Source: Mesostigma viride (taxonomy: Eukaryota; Streptophyta; Mesostigmatophyceae; Mesostigmatales; Mesostigmataceae). From it: a stretch of 64,000 nt of DNA. A program made the position numbers and the translations under genes. Below are positions 45,263-54,909 of the stretch, piece after piece. The notes beneath the pieces are model-generated. The model saw nothing but the letters and a program-made list of their open reading frames with translations, had not been told where the DNA came from and searched no databases. How positions within the stretch are numbered: position 1 is the stretch's first letter; each line of letters opens with the position of its first letter. The DNA lies in the NCBI GenBank assembly GCA_009746045.1, contig RPFO01000026.1, positions 3,469,108-3,533,107 of the forward strand, written 5' to 3'.

Positions 45263-45696
45263 TCAGGAGGGATTAACGTCATCGAAGATGGTACGTCCCC
45301 TAGTTAGAATCTTTCTTTACAAGCTATGCCTGCTGAAGGCTAGCTGGCGAGCTCGCTTTCTATCCGGGACCGCGCGCGTAGGGGGTTTATGTTATATGTT
45401 GTACCCTCTATAGGTTGTAAATGTTGTTGGTGCCCATGGACGTCGCGGAGACGGCCATTCGTTGTTTGACCTGCAAGGGGTCGTGGGGGTGGATACCGTC
45501 TGGCTGTTGCCGACTGTGTTGACGGTGTTTACCTCCGTGTGTGCGTATAGCCCGTTCCTGCGGAAGGCTCGGGCGTGTGCTGTGTTAGACTCTGTGCTTC
45601 TCCCTCGTTTGTTTGGTAAAGGTCACTGCACCTAGAGGTAGCCTGGGATCCCCTCTTTCTCTCCTGCTTGCAAGCCCTGCCAGCCTATGATGTAAC

Positions 45697-46038
45697 ATGC
45701 CCAGACGCAACAGAATAAATAAGGGTGGTCAATCTGGATTTCCTTACTATGCCGTGGCCCATGATGGGGGCGAGGGTAGACCAGCCATATTTTACAGTTG
45801 GAAGGCATGTGAAGAACACATCAAGGACAAGATAGTGTCTAAAGACTCTAGTGCTAAATGGAAAGGGTTTGATAACATCACTGATGCAGATAGGTTTGTT
45901 AGGGAACACATGCCATTGCCTGAGGGGATGCACACCACTCGTGAATGCTCTAAGCCACCCACGCTCAGCAGTCAGGGGGAGGGGACAGCAGTTACAGTGA
46001 CTTTCTCTCAGCTGACCATTGGCCCTAGCAAGCAGTAG
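45697..46038 (+). CDS. RNase H1 hybrid-binding/viroplasmin-like protein of gypsy element
   Basis: 113 codons, first ATG. Residues 16-71 match the pattern of the Caulimovirus-VI/RNase H1 N-terminal hybrid-binding domain (HBD): YYAV near 17-20, Gly-rich turn, PAIFYSW (W35) with following Cys38, then KWKGF (55-58) and a final D-A-D-R-F-V helix. In RNase H1 this ~50-residue fold grips RNA/DNA hybrids. The tail is Ser/Thr-rich and unremarkable. It is a free-standing gene upstream of gag with its own start, intact while gag and integrase have decayed. Possible role: binding the RNA/DNA intermediate. Assignment is by motif pattern. Confidence 0.65.
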   Translation: MPRRNRINKGGQSGFPYYAVAHDGGEGRPAIFYSWKACEEHIKDKIVSKDSSAKWKGFDNITDADRFVREHMPLPEGMHTTRECSKPPTLSSQGEGTAVTVTFSQLTIGPSKQ

Positions 46039-46170
46039 AGGAGACCATTACTAGGGAGTAGTATTAGGTTCTATAGTCATAGCTCTATAGCACGTGGTTG
46101 CTCTCTCTCTTTCTCTCTCTTCCTTCCTGGGGAGGTGTTGCCTGCAGTGTAAGGTACCGGTACGAGCACC

Positions 46171-46746
46171 ATGCCAACACGGTCCCAAACAAGGAACGCC
46201 AGAGATACAGAGGAAGAGACTAGAGAACGAGATCTAGAGAATACAGAAGTAGAACCGGTAGACAACCACGAGCACGGTACAGAGGGATAGAGGTACCACT
46301 GCACGTCCAAGCAGGGACAGATACAGGTGAGATCATGGAGAGACCTGCGGAAGGCTTCCAACGATCCAGAGATCAGAACCCTAGGTTCCCAGCGGATGGG
46401 GACAATCTAGACGCCTTAACTGAAGGCAGGGAGATGACAGGAACGACCGAGAGAGGGTCCAAGAGTACTCGCAGCAGCAGCAACAGCAGCAGCAGCAACA
46501 GCAGCAGCAACAGCAGCAGCAGCAGCAGCAGCAGCAACCGCAGCAGCAACAACAGCAGCAGCAGCATCAGCAGCAGCAACGGTCACCACAGCAGCAATGG
46601 CAACAGCAGCAACCCCGGATGCAGCAGCAACAACCCCAGACGAGACCACAATGGCTACCACCTGATCCAGAGCAGCAGAGAGACGAGAATGAAGATACCC
46701 TGCACTACCGCCATCAACAGCCAGTCACCGGGCGGCCAACGCACCC
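46171..46746 (+). pseudogene. Gypsy gag N-terminal region with CAG tract
   Basis: Sequence before the open capsid frame. A short frame from ATG 46,171 (39 codons, acidic) stops at about 46,290; further frames overlap a (CAG/CAA)n tract at about 46,472-46,640, which reads poly-Gln in one frame, poly-Ser/Asn in another and poly-Ala in the third. Coding continuity is lost, probably through length changes of this tract. The polyQ frame (from about 46,442) flows into Pro/Gln-rich sequence and looks like the ancestral Gag frame. Confidence 0.5.
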
Positions 46747-47892
46747 TTGGGCAGGTCGGGGGCGGCCCCAGGGACCTCCACCGGGCCCCCACACCGGGGC
46801 AGACGCAGAGTGTCCTTCGGCAGCACGTCCCTGTTACCCACGGCGCTATGGTATTCGGACGAGGAAGGGGAGGTCCCAGGGGCAGATGGCGAGTTCGATG
46901 ACCTGGAAGGGACTAACGAGGCGGACGAGGGAACTGTCACGCAGGGCCCGCCCGTTGGTACTCATAGACCACGGACCAGCCCAGGGGAGACCAGGAGCAG
47001 TGTCACCACCAGAGACGAGGAGACTCACACGCCAGTCCAGCGCCCGGCACCTCAACCGCAGCGCCCACGGGTGCTTGACCAAAGCGCGGTCCCCTCGCCT
47101 GCGCCTGCTGGCAACCTCAGCTTCAGCAGGGTGGCCTTGGATGACCCGGGGTACGAACACCCCTCATCCGTCCAGGTGCGGCGGACTCATGGTACGCCGC
47201 CCAGATCCAGCTCTCTCCCCCGGTCGCAGCCCCCCGACTTCGGCGATATCCCCCACGTAGACGTCGGTGGGCCCGTCACCGCCGCGGTAAAGGCCCCACC
47301 GATGCCCAATTTCAAGAATGTACCCAAGCTGCACGCGGACATGAAACCGCGCGAGGTAGAGGAATGGGGACGCATGTGGCGACGGCAGTATACCATCTGG
47401 CGCAATCATCACAACTGGCAGCTGGCCACCAGCGATCTGATTGATCTGGTGATTAACTCCTGTATGGACCCCTCGGTGATAAGCATCTTGAACTGTGAGA
47501 GCATCGCGTCCCAGTCATACCCGCAAACCTTGGCGGAACTGATGGACCGAGTGCGTCGCAAGCTGGTGCCCCCAGATGCTACACTCCACGAGCGGATGGC
47601 CTTCAGCAAGCTGCGCCAGGGGACCACCCCATATCGCGAGTTTCTGTCTAAGTTCGAGTCCAGCGCCGCCTACCTGGCTGACATGACCTGGTACGAGTAC
47701 AAGAGCAGGTTCATCGAGGCACTCTGTCCTGAGCTGCAGGACGAGGTATTCAAGCACTATGCTGATGTCCCTTGGGAAGAGTGGGACATCTTGAATATCC
47801 AGAGGTATCTCCTACAGGTGGCCGACGTAGTGGCTCGCGGGCGTGCCCCTCAGTGCGCCGTTTCTTCAGACCTGCTCCCCCGCGACGGGTGA
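46747..47892 (+). CDS. Gypsy Gag, capsid part
   Basis: 381 codons. N-terminal half is disordered and Pro/Arg/Glu-rich; from about residue 185 a helical capsid domain follows, with the retrotransposon-gag signature MPNFKNVPKLHADMKPREV, W-rich WGRMWRRQYTIW, and a YREFLSKFESSAAYL segment near 300. Translation ends at 47,892 just as the nucleocapsid part starts in another frame. Forms the particle shell. Confidence 0.8.
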   Translation: MGRSGAAPGTSTGPPHRGRRRVSFGSTSLLPTALWYSDEEGEVPGADGEFDDLEGTNEADEGTVTQGPPVGTHRPRTSPGETRSSVTTRDEETHTPVQRPAPQPQRPRVLDQSAVPSPAPAGNLSFSRVALDDPGYEHPSSVQVRRTHGTPPRSSSLPRSQPPDFGDIPHVDVGGPVTAAVKAPPMPNFKNVPKLHADMKPREVEEWGRMWRRQYTIWRNHHNWQLATSDLIDLVINSCMDPSVISILNCESIASQSYPQTLAELMDRVRRKLVPPDATLHERMAFSKLRQGTTPYREFLSKFESSAAYLADMTWYEYKSRFIEALCPELQDEVFKHYADVPWEEWDILNIQRYLLQVADVVARGRAPQCAVSSDLLPRDG

Positions 47893-48482
47893 ATCAGATG
47901 TACTCCACTGATTTCGCCGGCGAGGAGGAGGACGAGTACCTCGACGACCCTGACGAGGGCTACACTGACCATGGCGTCAACGCGATCGACGCTAGCAAGG
48001 CGCGCTGCTTCATGTGCAGCGAGGTGGGGCACCTCAAGCGCGACTGCCCCAAGCTCCGGGGCAAGAACGCCAGTCGTGGGACAGGAGAAGGGACACCCAG
48101 TGTTCGTTTCTCCGGCCCGGCCTTCGGCAGCCGCCCCGACTCCTCCGGTCCTCGGGACCGACCCCGCAACGCGGGTGAGCGTGCGGCTCGCCTGCAGCAC
48201 GCCAGACAGGTCCCGACGCAGTACCAGCAGCCGCGACCACCCGCGACCAGCTCTACCAAGGGTGTGTTGCGTGCGGTCAACGAGATGGAGGCGCGGCGAC
48301 AGTCCTCCTCTTCCGGCCAAACGCAGGCAGTGGCTGGCTACGAGTATGACGACGAGGAGGGGGCTGACGAAGAGGAGGAGGGGGGGAAGAGGGCGGGTGG
48401 TCGGGCGAGGCGGCCTCCCGTCCCACCGCTCCTCGGGAGTAGTAGCCCTGCCCATGGGCTTGGGTCCCGGGGTAGGGGATAG
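47850..48482 (+). CDS. Gypsy Gag, nucleocapsid part with zinc knuckle
   Basis: Continues Gag in the -1 frame relative to the capsid frame. After an acidic linker a CX2CX4HX4C knuckle (CFMCSEVGHLKRDC, about 48,006-48,047) is followed by Arg/Gly-rich and acidic tracts to a stop at 48,482. The capsid-to-nucleocapsid shift occurs in about 47,845-47,890. No classical slippery heptamer is visible, so an indel is more likely than programmed frameshifting. Pol overlaps this frame by about 510 nt in the +1 frame. Confidence 0.75.
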   Translation, partial: SVRRFFRPAPPRRVNQMYSTDFAGEEEDEYLDDPDEGYTDHGVNAIDASKARCFMCSEVGHLKRDCPKLRGKNASRGTGEGTPSVRFSGPAFGSRPDSSGPRDRPRNAGERAARLQHARQVPTQYQQPRPPATSSTKGVLRAVNEMEARRQSSSSGQTQAVAGYEYDDEEGADEEEEGGKRAGGRARRPPVPPLLGSSSPAHGLGSRGRG

Positions 48483-51075
48483 GGTAGAAAAATCAGATGG
48501 TAGCCCAGACGCGGAGTCAACTAGAGTAGAGGTAGACGTCAATAACGTGGCCGCAGACGCGTCCACCCAACCGGCGGCGCGTGCATCTCAAGGAGATTCG
48601 CGGCATCTGTTTCTTTTCAGCGGAGGGTTATTGGTCCCTCCCACCGTCCTTGATCCGTATTTGAAGGAGAAAACGATCATGGACGTGAAGTTCCTGGTCG
48701 ACACCGGCGCCTCCACGTCCTTCATCAACGAGGCCCTGGTGCGTCGGCTGGGCCTGGTACCCCGGCCTCACACCACGGCAGTATATGTCACCTACTCAGA
48801 CGGTCGGCGACACCAATCGCCGGGCCTAGCAGACATCAAGGGTGTGCTGCAGGGCACGCCGGTGGACCTGGTGGCGACTATTGCGCCGCTGGGCGCTGCC
48901 GACATCATCATTGGAGTGGACTGGCTGGACAAGCAGGATGTGGACATCAGTGTGCGCCGGCGGGTAGTTTGGTTTCCGGATGGTTCATTCTGGTGCCCAG
49001 ACAGCGAGTATAGGGCACAGGCCGCGGAGGTCCATAACATTACACACGAGCGCTCGGCGGACGGGCCTCGACCAGCGTCCCAGATCCTGATGAGTAGCAA
49101 GACGCTGGCGCGCCAGCTCCGGAAGGGCAAGGAGTACGCGATGTATCGCATAGACCTGGACAGCACTCAGGCTCTGCTTAACGAGATTGGTGCCGGATTC
49201 ACACCGGACGAGCTGGCGCGGTTCAATGCCGTCCTGGAGAAGCGCACTACCCTTTTTGCGGATCGCACCCCCCAGTTCCCTCCCAATCGATCGGTGTTAC
49301 ATCGTGTCCAGCTCCAGGAGGGTTCCGGGCCTACCGTGTCTCCCATGTACCGCATGGGCCCAGTCGAGCTGGTGGAGCTCAAGAAGATCCTCATTTCACT
49401 GCTCGACGCTGGGCTCATTGAACCCAGCAACAGCCCCTTCTCAGCGGGCGTGCTGCTCGTTCCCAAGCCAGGAGGCAAGTGGCGTCTGGTGACGGATTAC
49501 CGGAAGCTGAACGCCATCACCGTCAAGTCCCGGTATCCTCTACCGCGGATCGACGACATCTTCAACCGTGTCCAGGGGGCCACGTGTTTCACCGTCATCG
49601 ACTGTGCGGACGGGTTTTGGCAGCTGCGCATCGCGCCAGAAGACTGCCACAAGACCGCGTTCGCTACGCCCTTCGGTCACTATCAGTTTCGGGTGGCGGC
49701 AATGGGGCTGTGCAATTCGCCTGCGTCCTTCCAGATGCTGATGAATGACATCCTCCGTCCGGTGATGGGCACAGCCCACTTGCCGCAGGTCTCCCAGGAC
49801 CTGGCGGACCCGCAGAAGGGGGCGCGCCCGCCCTGGACCTACAAGCGCACGTGCGCGCTGGCGTATCTGGACGACATCCTGGTGTACTCCAAGACGTTCG
49901 AGGAGCACCTAGAGGATGTGGACGCCGTGCTGCAGATCATGGAGGATGAGCACCTTTCGGCGCGGAAGGCCAAGGTGCGCGCCGGCCGCTGCGTGCCGTT
50001 TCTGGGCCATACCTTGTCCGCGGACGGCATCGCGACCGACCCTGAGAAGATCGAGTCCGTCCAGCAATGGCCTGTCCCTACGGACGTGAAAGGGGTGCGC
50101 AGCTTCCTGGGATTGGCATCTTACTACCGACGGTTCATCCCGCGGTTTGCCACCATCGCCGCCCCGATCAACGCTCTTCTCAAGAAGGGTACCCCGTTCC
50201 TTTGGGCTGAGCAGTGCCAACAGGCTTTTGAGGCGCTTAAGCGCCACCTCACCACAGCGCCAGTCCTTATCCTGCCGGACCCGGCCCTTCCTTTCGTCGT
50301 GGCTACGGACGCCAGCAAGGTGGCCATCGGGGGTGTCCTCCTGCAGGACCAAGGCAAGGGTCTTCAGCCCATCGAGTATATCTCACGCACAATGATTCCG
50401 GCGGAGCGGAATTACCCAGTGCATCAGCAGGAGCTTCTGGCAGTAGTCTACAGCTGCCACACGTGGCGTCATCATCTTCTGGGGGCCCAGTTTTCGGTGG
50501 CCATTAGTGAGCAGGGGGATCTCGACCCCCACCGCCTGGTGATCCACACCGACCACCGGCCGCTCACCCACCTCCTGGTGCAGCCCAACCTGACGCCCCG
50601 CCAAGCGCGGTGGATGGAGTACTTGTCACAGTTTGCGCCATTCAAGATCCAATACGTCAAGGGCGCGGACAACGTGGTGCCAGACGCCCTTTCGCGACGG
50701 GCGGACTATTGGTTCTACGAGGACATGGATGTGCTTCATACCACTTGCGTACCAGTGGCCGCCCCGGGGACCGCCTACGGCGCGGAGCCACGGTCTCCCC
50801 GGGCCCGCCACCTGTTTCATCTGGGACACACCACCAGCGATGACTTGTCACCTCTCTTGGAGGAGACGAGTGCCCACGAGGACGTGGACGCCCCCGGGGA
50901 GGGGGAGGGATCGCATATGCGCATGCCCCTTAGCCATGTGGTGCCGCCCCAGGGAATTTTTCAGCTTCAGCCGATCGGCCCGCCCACAGTCTTCTCCGAA
51001 TTCGTCAACCAGGCGAGTGCGGAGACAGACCGGCCGCGGACGCGTTCACAGTCACGTCGGACCTGGAGACGATGA
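47971..51075 (+). CDS. Gypsy Pol: protease, RT, RNase H
   Basis: 1,034 codons, overlapping the nucleocapsid frame, in the +1 frame relative to it as in Ty3. Aspartic protease with VDTGAS (D244-T-G) and IIIGVDWL; RT with YRKLNAITVKSRYPLPRID, the DCADGFWQL palm motif and catalytic YLDD (632-635); RNase H with VATDASKVAIGGVLL and IHTDHRPL, ending in PDALSRR. Between LRPVMG and the YLDD strand there is an insertion of about 28 residues that typical gypsy RTs lack. The C-terminal ~100 residues are an acidic linker; stop TGA at 51,073-51,075. Confidence 0.93.
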   Translation: MASTRSTLARRAASCAARWGTSSATAPSSGARTPVVGQEKGHPVFVSPARPSAAAPTPPVLGTDPATRVSVRLACSTPDRSRRSTSSRDHPRPALPRVCCVRSTRWRRGDSPPLPAKRRQWLATSMTTRRGLTKRRRGGRGRVVGRGGLPSHRSSGVVALPMGLGPGVGDRVEKSDGSPDAESTRVEVDVNNVAADASTQPAARASQGDSRHLFLFSGGLLVPPTVLDPYLKEKTIMDVKFLVDTGASTSFINEALVRRLGLVPRPHTTAVYVTYSDGRRHQSPGLADIKGVLQGTPVDLVATIAPLGAADIIIGVDWLDKQDVDISVRRRVVWFPDGSFWCPDSEYRAQAAEVHNITHERSADGPRPASQILMSSKTLARQLRKGKEYAMYRIDLDSTQALLNEIGAGFTPDELARFNAVLEKRTTLFADRTPQFPPNRSVLHRVQLQEGSGPTVSPMYRMGPVELVELKKILISLLDAGLIEPSNSPFSAGVLLVPKPGGKWRLVTDYRKLNAITVKSRYPLPRIDDIFNRVQGATCFTVIDCADGFWQLRIAPEDCHKTAFATPFGHYQFRVAAMGLCNSPASFQMLMNDILRPVMGTAHLPQVSQDLADPQKGARPPWTYKRTCALAYLDDILVYSKTFEEHLEDVDAVLQIMEDEHLSARKAKVRAGRCVPFLGHTLSADGIATDPEKIESVQQWPVPTDVKGVRSFLGLASYYRRFIPRFATIAAPINALLKKGTPFLWAEQCQQAFEALKRHLTTAPVLILPDPALPFVVATDASKVAIGGVLLQDQGKGLQPIEYISRTMIPAERNYPVHQQELLAVVYSCHTWRHHLLGAQFSVAISEQGDLDPHRLVIHTDHRPLTHLLVQPNLTPRQARWMEYLSQFAPFKIQYVKGADNVVPDALSRRADYWFYEDMDVLHTTCVPVAAPGTAYGAEPRSPRARHLFHLGHTTSDDLSPLLEETSAHEDVDAPGEGEGSHMRMPLSHVVPPQGIFQLQPIGPPTVFSEFVNQASAETDRPRTRSQSRRTWRR

Positions 51076-51938
51076 TCAGTCGTTTCACGGTCACGGAGGA
51101 AGCGGCGCTTGAAGCCATCCGGGCGCATCCCCAGCAGATGGGTGCCTACCCTTGCAAGTTCCAGGATGGACGCCTGTTCGTGAGTGTCCAGCCGGAGGAA
51201 TGGCGGCTGTATGTCCCGGAGCTTTGTAGGGCCGCCTTGCTTCACGAGCTCCACGATTCGCTTCTAGGCGGACATCAAGGAAGCCACCGTCTTTATCCTC
51301 GGGCCCGCAAACATTTCTACTGGCCAGGGATGAAGGAGTATATTGAGACATATGTGCGCCAGTGCCCCTCGTGCCAGATCATGAAGTCCAGGAACACGGG
51401 CTCGCAAGCCGTCCCCAAGACGTTACCTGATCCGATGGGTCCTTGGGATTCTATCATGATGGACTTCATCGGCCCGTTCAAGAAGGCGAAGAGCGGCAAC
51501 AGCATGGTCCTGGTGTTCGTGGACCGCCTGACGCGCATGTGTCACTTGGCCCCGTGTCCGGCCGACCTCACTGCGGAGGAGTGCGCCAAGATATACCTGA
51601 CGCACGTGTTCCGGTTCCACGGGCTCAGCCGACAGTTCATCTCCGACCGCGACAAGCTCTTCACGGCCAAATTCTGGCAGGAGTTTTTCGAACGGCTGGG
51701 CACCAAGGTGTCGCTGGGCACGGCCTACCACAGTTCGTCGTCACATCTGGTGGAGCGGTTGAACCGCACAGTGCAAGAGACCATGCGACACTACACCGAC
51801 GCGGTGGGCAGCAATTGGGAGGAACTTCTGGGCTTGGTGGAGTTCTCCCTGAACAATGCCCCCAGGCCGCCCACGGATTTACCCCCTTTTTCCTCAACTC
51901 TGGCAGGCACCCTCTCACGCCTCCCGACTTGCTTATGA
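51072..51938 (+). CDS. Gypsy integrase (zinc-binding and catalytic core)
   Basis: 288 codons from an ATG overlapping the RT/RNase H stop (ATGA). Zinc-binding H-H-C-C (LLHELHDSLLGGHQG, CPSCQ), core with MMDFIGP (first Asp), ISDRDKLFT (second Asp) and HLVERLNRTVQE (Glu). Sequence upstream of the ATG remains natural-looking in this same frame for some 15 codons, so the split from pol is probably a 1-nt indel near 51,025 rather than a true separate start. The frame fails at about 51,885, and the remaining C-terminal part lies in the next frame. Confidence 0.88.
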   Translation: MISRFTVTEEAALEAIRAHPQQMGAYPCKFQDGRLFVSVQPEEWRLYVPELCRAALLHELHDSLLGGHQGSHRLYPRARKHFYWPGMKEYIETYVRQCPSCQIMKSRNTGSQAVPKTLPDPMGPWDSIMMDFIGPFKKAKSGNSMVLVFVDRLTRMCHLAPCPADLTAEECAKIYLTHVFRFHGLSRQFISDRDKLFTAKFWQEFFERLGTKVSLGTAYHSSSSHLVERLNRTVQETMRHYTDAVGSNWEELLGLVEFSLNNAPRPPTDLPPFSSTLAGTLSRLPTCL

Positions 51939-52380
51939 GCCCCGGACTGGGAGAGGATCAGGTCAAGCTGGACACACGCCAGGGGGTTGATCGCTTGCTG
52001 CAGCGGATGCACCAGGCTCATAACAGTGCAGTCCAGGGCTACCGCGCCGCGACCGAGCGGTATCTGGAGAGGACAGCCGGCAAGCGGGATAACCGGGCGC
52101 CGTCCATTGAGGTGGGCGATTGGGTCCTGGTGGAGGGCCCACAGATCGGACGATTCTCACACAAGGTGGAGAAGGAGCTGAAGACTAAGCTTCGTCCCAT
52201 GTTCCTGGGCCCCTACAAGGTTCTCACCAAGTTTGACGACGTCATGTTCCAGGTGGACGTCCCAGTGTCATGGAACCTCACGTCCAACCGTTTCCATCGT
52301 GACCAGCTCAAGTTGTACCACCAGAACACCATTCAGGGTCGGGTCAATCCCCCGGCCCCGTTGGAGTTCAATCCGGACAC
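51885..52380 (+). pseudogene. Gypsy integrase C-terminal part (shifted frame)
   Basis: Resumes as GFTPFFLNSGRHPLTPP, the conserved end of the gypsy integrase core, followed by a helical segment and the GPY/F-type SH3-like module (VGDWVLV ... RPMFLGPYKVL). This frame runs to 52,522, but its natural-looking part ends near 52,380. Confidence 0.8.
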
Positions 52381-52384
52381 GGGG

Positions 52385-52575
52385 AACAGGAGGATGAGGT
52401 GGCAGCGATCGTGGGACACCGGGATGTCAAACGAGGTCGGGGGACCCAGCGACAGTACCGTGTGCGATGGCGATTCGCGCAGCATGAGTCTGAGGACTCC
52501 TGGCGCACTTCTACTGAGTTAGCGGGTTGCGCCCGCTTACTGGAAGCGTACAAGAAGACACACCAATTGCATTAG
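52385..52575 (+). pseudogene. Gypsy integrase chromodomain (out of frame)
   Basis: In a third frame, EVAAIVGHRDV - RQYRVRWRF - SEDSWRTSTEL - CARLLEAYKK matches a C-terminal chromodomain (the first and third aromatic-cage strands, E-D-SW and C-terminal helix), ending at TAG 52,573-52,575. This places the element among chromoviruses. A shift at about 52,370, near a G-run, detaches it from the integrase frame. Confidence 0.75.
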
Positions 52576-53540
52576 GCCACATGCGGTATAACGGTGTAGG
52601 GTGAGAGTGAGGTGTGAGCCGGGTACTAGGTACACGCCGACTAACGCCTTGGCTTGTGGTGTGTGGGCCGTGCAGGGGGACGCCGCGGAGGCGCTTCCCA
52701 GGGCCAGACTTCCGCAGCGCCGCGGAGGCCGTAGAGGCAGGAATCCGGGTAGTAGACGGGGAGTCGAGTGAGGAAGATCTGGTGGATGGACACGACAGAT
52801 TACCCGGAGGCCCCTCTACCAGAACAGGATGACAGGATGCAGACAGCTCGCGGAGAGCCTGCAGTCCGAAGGGGTGCTTCAAGGGCCGGGGCTCGGGAGG
52901 TGGTGGCCGGCACGAGACGTCGTCCAGACCCGGAGCACCGGACGCGCGCACGATGCAGCTAGTGAAGGAGCTGAATGAGGAGACATTTAACCCCCGAGTG
53001 TTCGTGCGCAACTATGGTCGGGAGGGTGACTTGGTGGAGCGGCGTCGTCGGCGCCGTAACCAGATGCCGTCATCTCCGCGCCGATTCCATTCTGGCGCGT
53101 CGGCCCCGCTAAGCTGGAGGATTTTCGATGGTTCGTGCGAAGAAATGTGGGGTTCAAGATCGAGACCCGCACCGCCGAGCGCGACGGCGTGGTGGTCGGT
53201 ATCGACTGGGAAACCCATGAGCGGGGTGCCTGTGTCATGCGTGCATGAACACGTTGGATGCAGGTCTGGCATTTCCACGGCTGTTGCTCCTCCTAATTCC
53301 ACCCGAGGTGCGGAAGCATCTGGAGAACTACTTTCCTCGATACCTCCCGTTGGAAGGGGCGTTGCGGGGCGAGAAGTGTATGCGCGCGGGTCAGTATCGT
53401 TACGGCAGGCCCTGGATCGCATCGTGGCATGGATGACGAGACCAGGATGATGGGAGCGAGGGTGACGACTCCGATTCTGATGACTACCCTCCCGCCCTCT
53501 TCCTCGTCCTCCTCCAAGGGATCCACCTTCTGGGGGCTCC
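52576..53540 (+). pseudogene. Post-pol region, broken coding sequence
   Basis: GC-rich with natural-looking coding in alternating frames: MQLVKELNEETFNPRVF from 52,953, then FRWFVRRNVGFKIET and VVVGIDWETHERGACVM (about 53,110-53,230) in another frame, then 53,245-53,450. No family recognised; stops and shifts prevent one product. Probably the first part of the accessory gene that continues downstream. Confidence 0.45.
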
Positions 53541-54673
53541 TTGGAGGGCGGCGCAGGACATCGTCCTGTGACGCGTTTCGAGGCGCCACCGCCGGCGACG
53601 GGCTGGGGGCGCCCACCTGGGCGCGAGTCTCGCCCGCGGTCCACGGGTTGGGGCGGGGCAGCAACCAGATTCTCGGCGTGCTCCGAACGACCTGCACGTC
53701 GGCGCTCGCCCTCACCGTCATCGCGCTCGCGTTCCCGTTCGGACTCGGGAACGGAGGTACGCCTGCTCGCCGAGCGTCACCACCACCTCGTCGCCCGGCT
53801 GATCCACTGGGAGCGCACGTGGGGGTCGGCGGTGGAATTGGAGCGAGAGTCTCGGCGACCGCGGTCGGATACGACGGGAGCTGCTCCGGCTAGGACAGAG
53901 CAGCCGGCCGGGGGCGAGCCCCCGGTTGTGGCCCCCTCAGGTCCTCCGACGGATGCGGGCCAAGAGGAGACTACCTTCCTTGTCTCCTTGGAACCACCGG
54001 AGCCTACCTTCCTAGTCTCCCTGGAACCACGTCCCCGGCCTGCACCAGCCGGCTCATCAATGCCACGTCCTGCGGAGGGACACATCCGGCCCACTTCGTC
54101 GGGCGACCCTCGCACCCTTCCGCGGAGGAACCGTGCCTACACACCATGGCAGAGACGCGACCTCGGGTCGCGGAGGCCCAGCGGAACGGGCATTCTGGTA
54201 CCAGCGGAGCCCGTGATGCGCTTGGAAGCGCTCGTAGCTGCGGTACAATCAGGACAGGACCTGATACAGCGCCTGATGGTCCAGCATGGTCGTCAAGGCG
54301 ATCATTCTGCGGCCACCTCAGTGGGCTATGATGCGGCTTCCAGAGCTCCTGGGTCATCTCACGAGGAGTGGTCATTGGGGGACTTCATACGGCCGGTACC
54401 GGGCAGAGCGGTGAGACATGGTGGGCCAGGACCTCGCACGGAGAAGCTGTGTGTGACATTCGAGGGACCTCCGGCTTTTCAGGTTCCCCCGGGTACGCAC
54501 CTACCCGCTCCTCTGGTGTTTCAAGCGGGTCCTTGGTTCGCTGTGGATCGCGGGGCTTACTGGGAACAGGTAGAGATCACCTTTCTGCCCCGGGTTCCCC
54601 TGCCCCTGCCGCAACCCGATGACCCTCGTTTTCCCCTTGCGGTGGGGCATACTGTGCGGTTCGGGTCCGAAGA
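53541..54673 (+). pseudogene. Post-pol accessory gene, 5' part, cut by DNA transposon
   Basis: About 378 codons of the accessory gene downstream of the chromodomain. Contains an Arg/Ser dipeptide-rich tract (SPSPSSRSRSRSDSG, near residue 75-90), a direct repeat TTFLVSLEPPEP/TFLVSLEPRPRP at about 155-175, and a hydrophobic-aromatic C-terminal domain (FEGPPAFQVPPGTHLPAP onward). No known family. At 54,673 it is interrupted by the CACTA-like element; the frame resumes without shift at 61,557. Confidence 0.6.
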
Positions 54674-54909
54674 CACCGGGAAGGGGTGTGTGACATTTTG
54701 TGATATTTTGTGACATATCACGTGACATTTTGTGATGTGGATGTGACAAAATGTGACACTTTGTGATTTTTTGTGACAAAACTGTGATATTCTGTGACAT
54801 TTCGTGACAAATCATGTGATAAAACCAGCATATTCTGTGATTATCTTTGTGACAAAAACAAGGAAATTATCACAAAATATCAATGTCACGGCTTGACAAA
54901 ACGCACTGA

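Noticed and set aside
46373-46661. Poly-Leu or poly-Ala proteins opposite the gag CAG tract
   Set aside because: Antisense shadows of a trinucleotide repeat.
51072-51075. ATGA overlap as proof of a separate integrase gene
   Set aside because: The integrase frame remains protein-like upstream of the ATG, so a frameshift lesion is the simpler reading; kept only as a low-interest alternative.
52576-54673. An env gene downstream of gypsy pol
   Set aside because: No signal peptide, transmembrane segment or envelope-like motif is visible; the product is Pro/Arg/Ser-rich, so I call it an accessory gene of unknown role.
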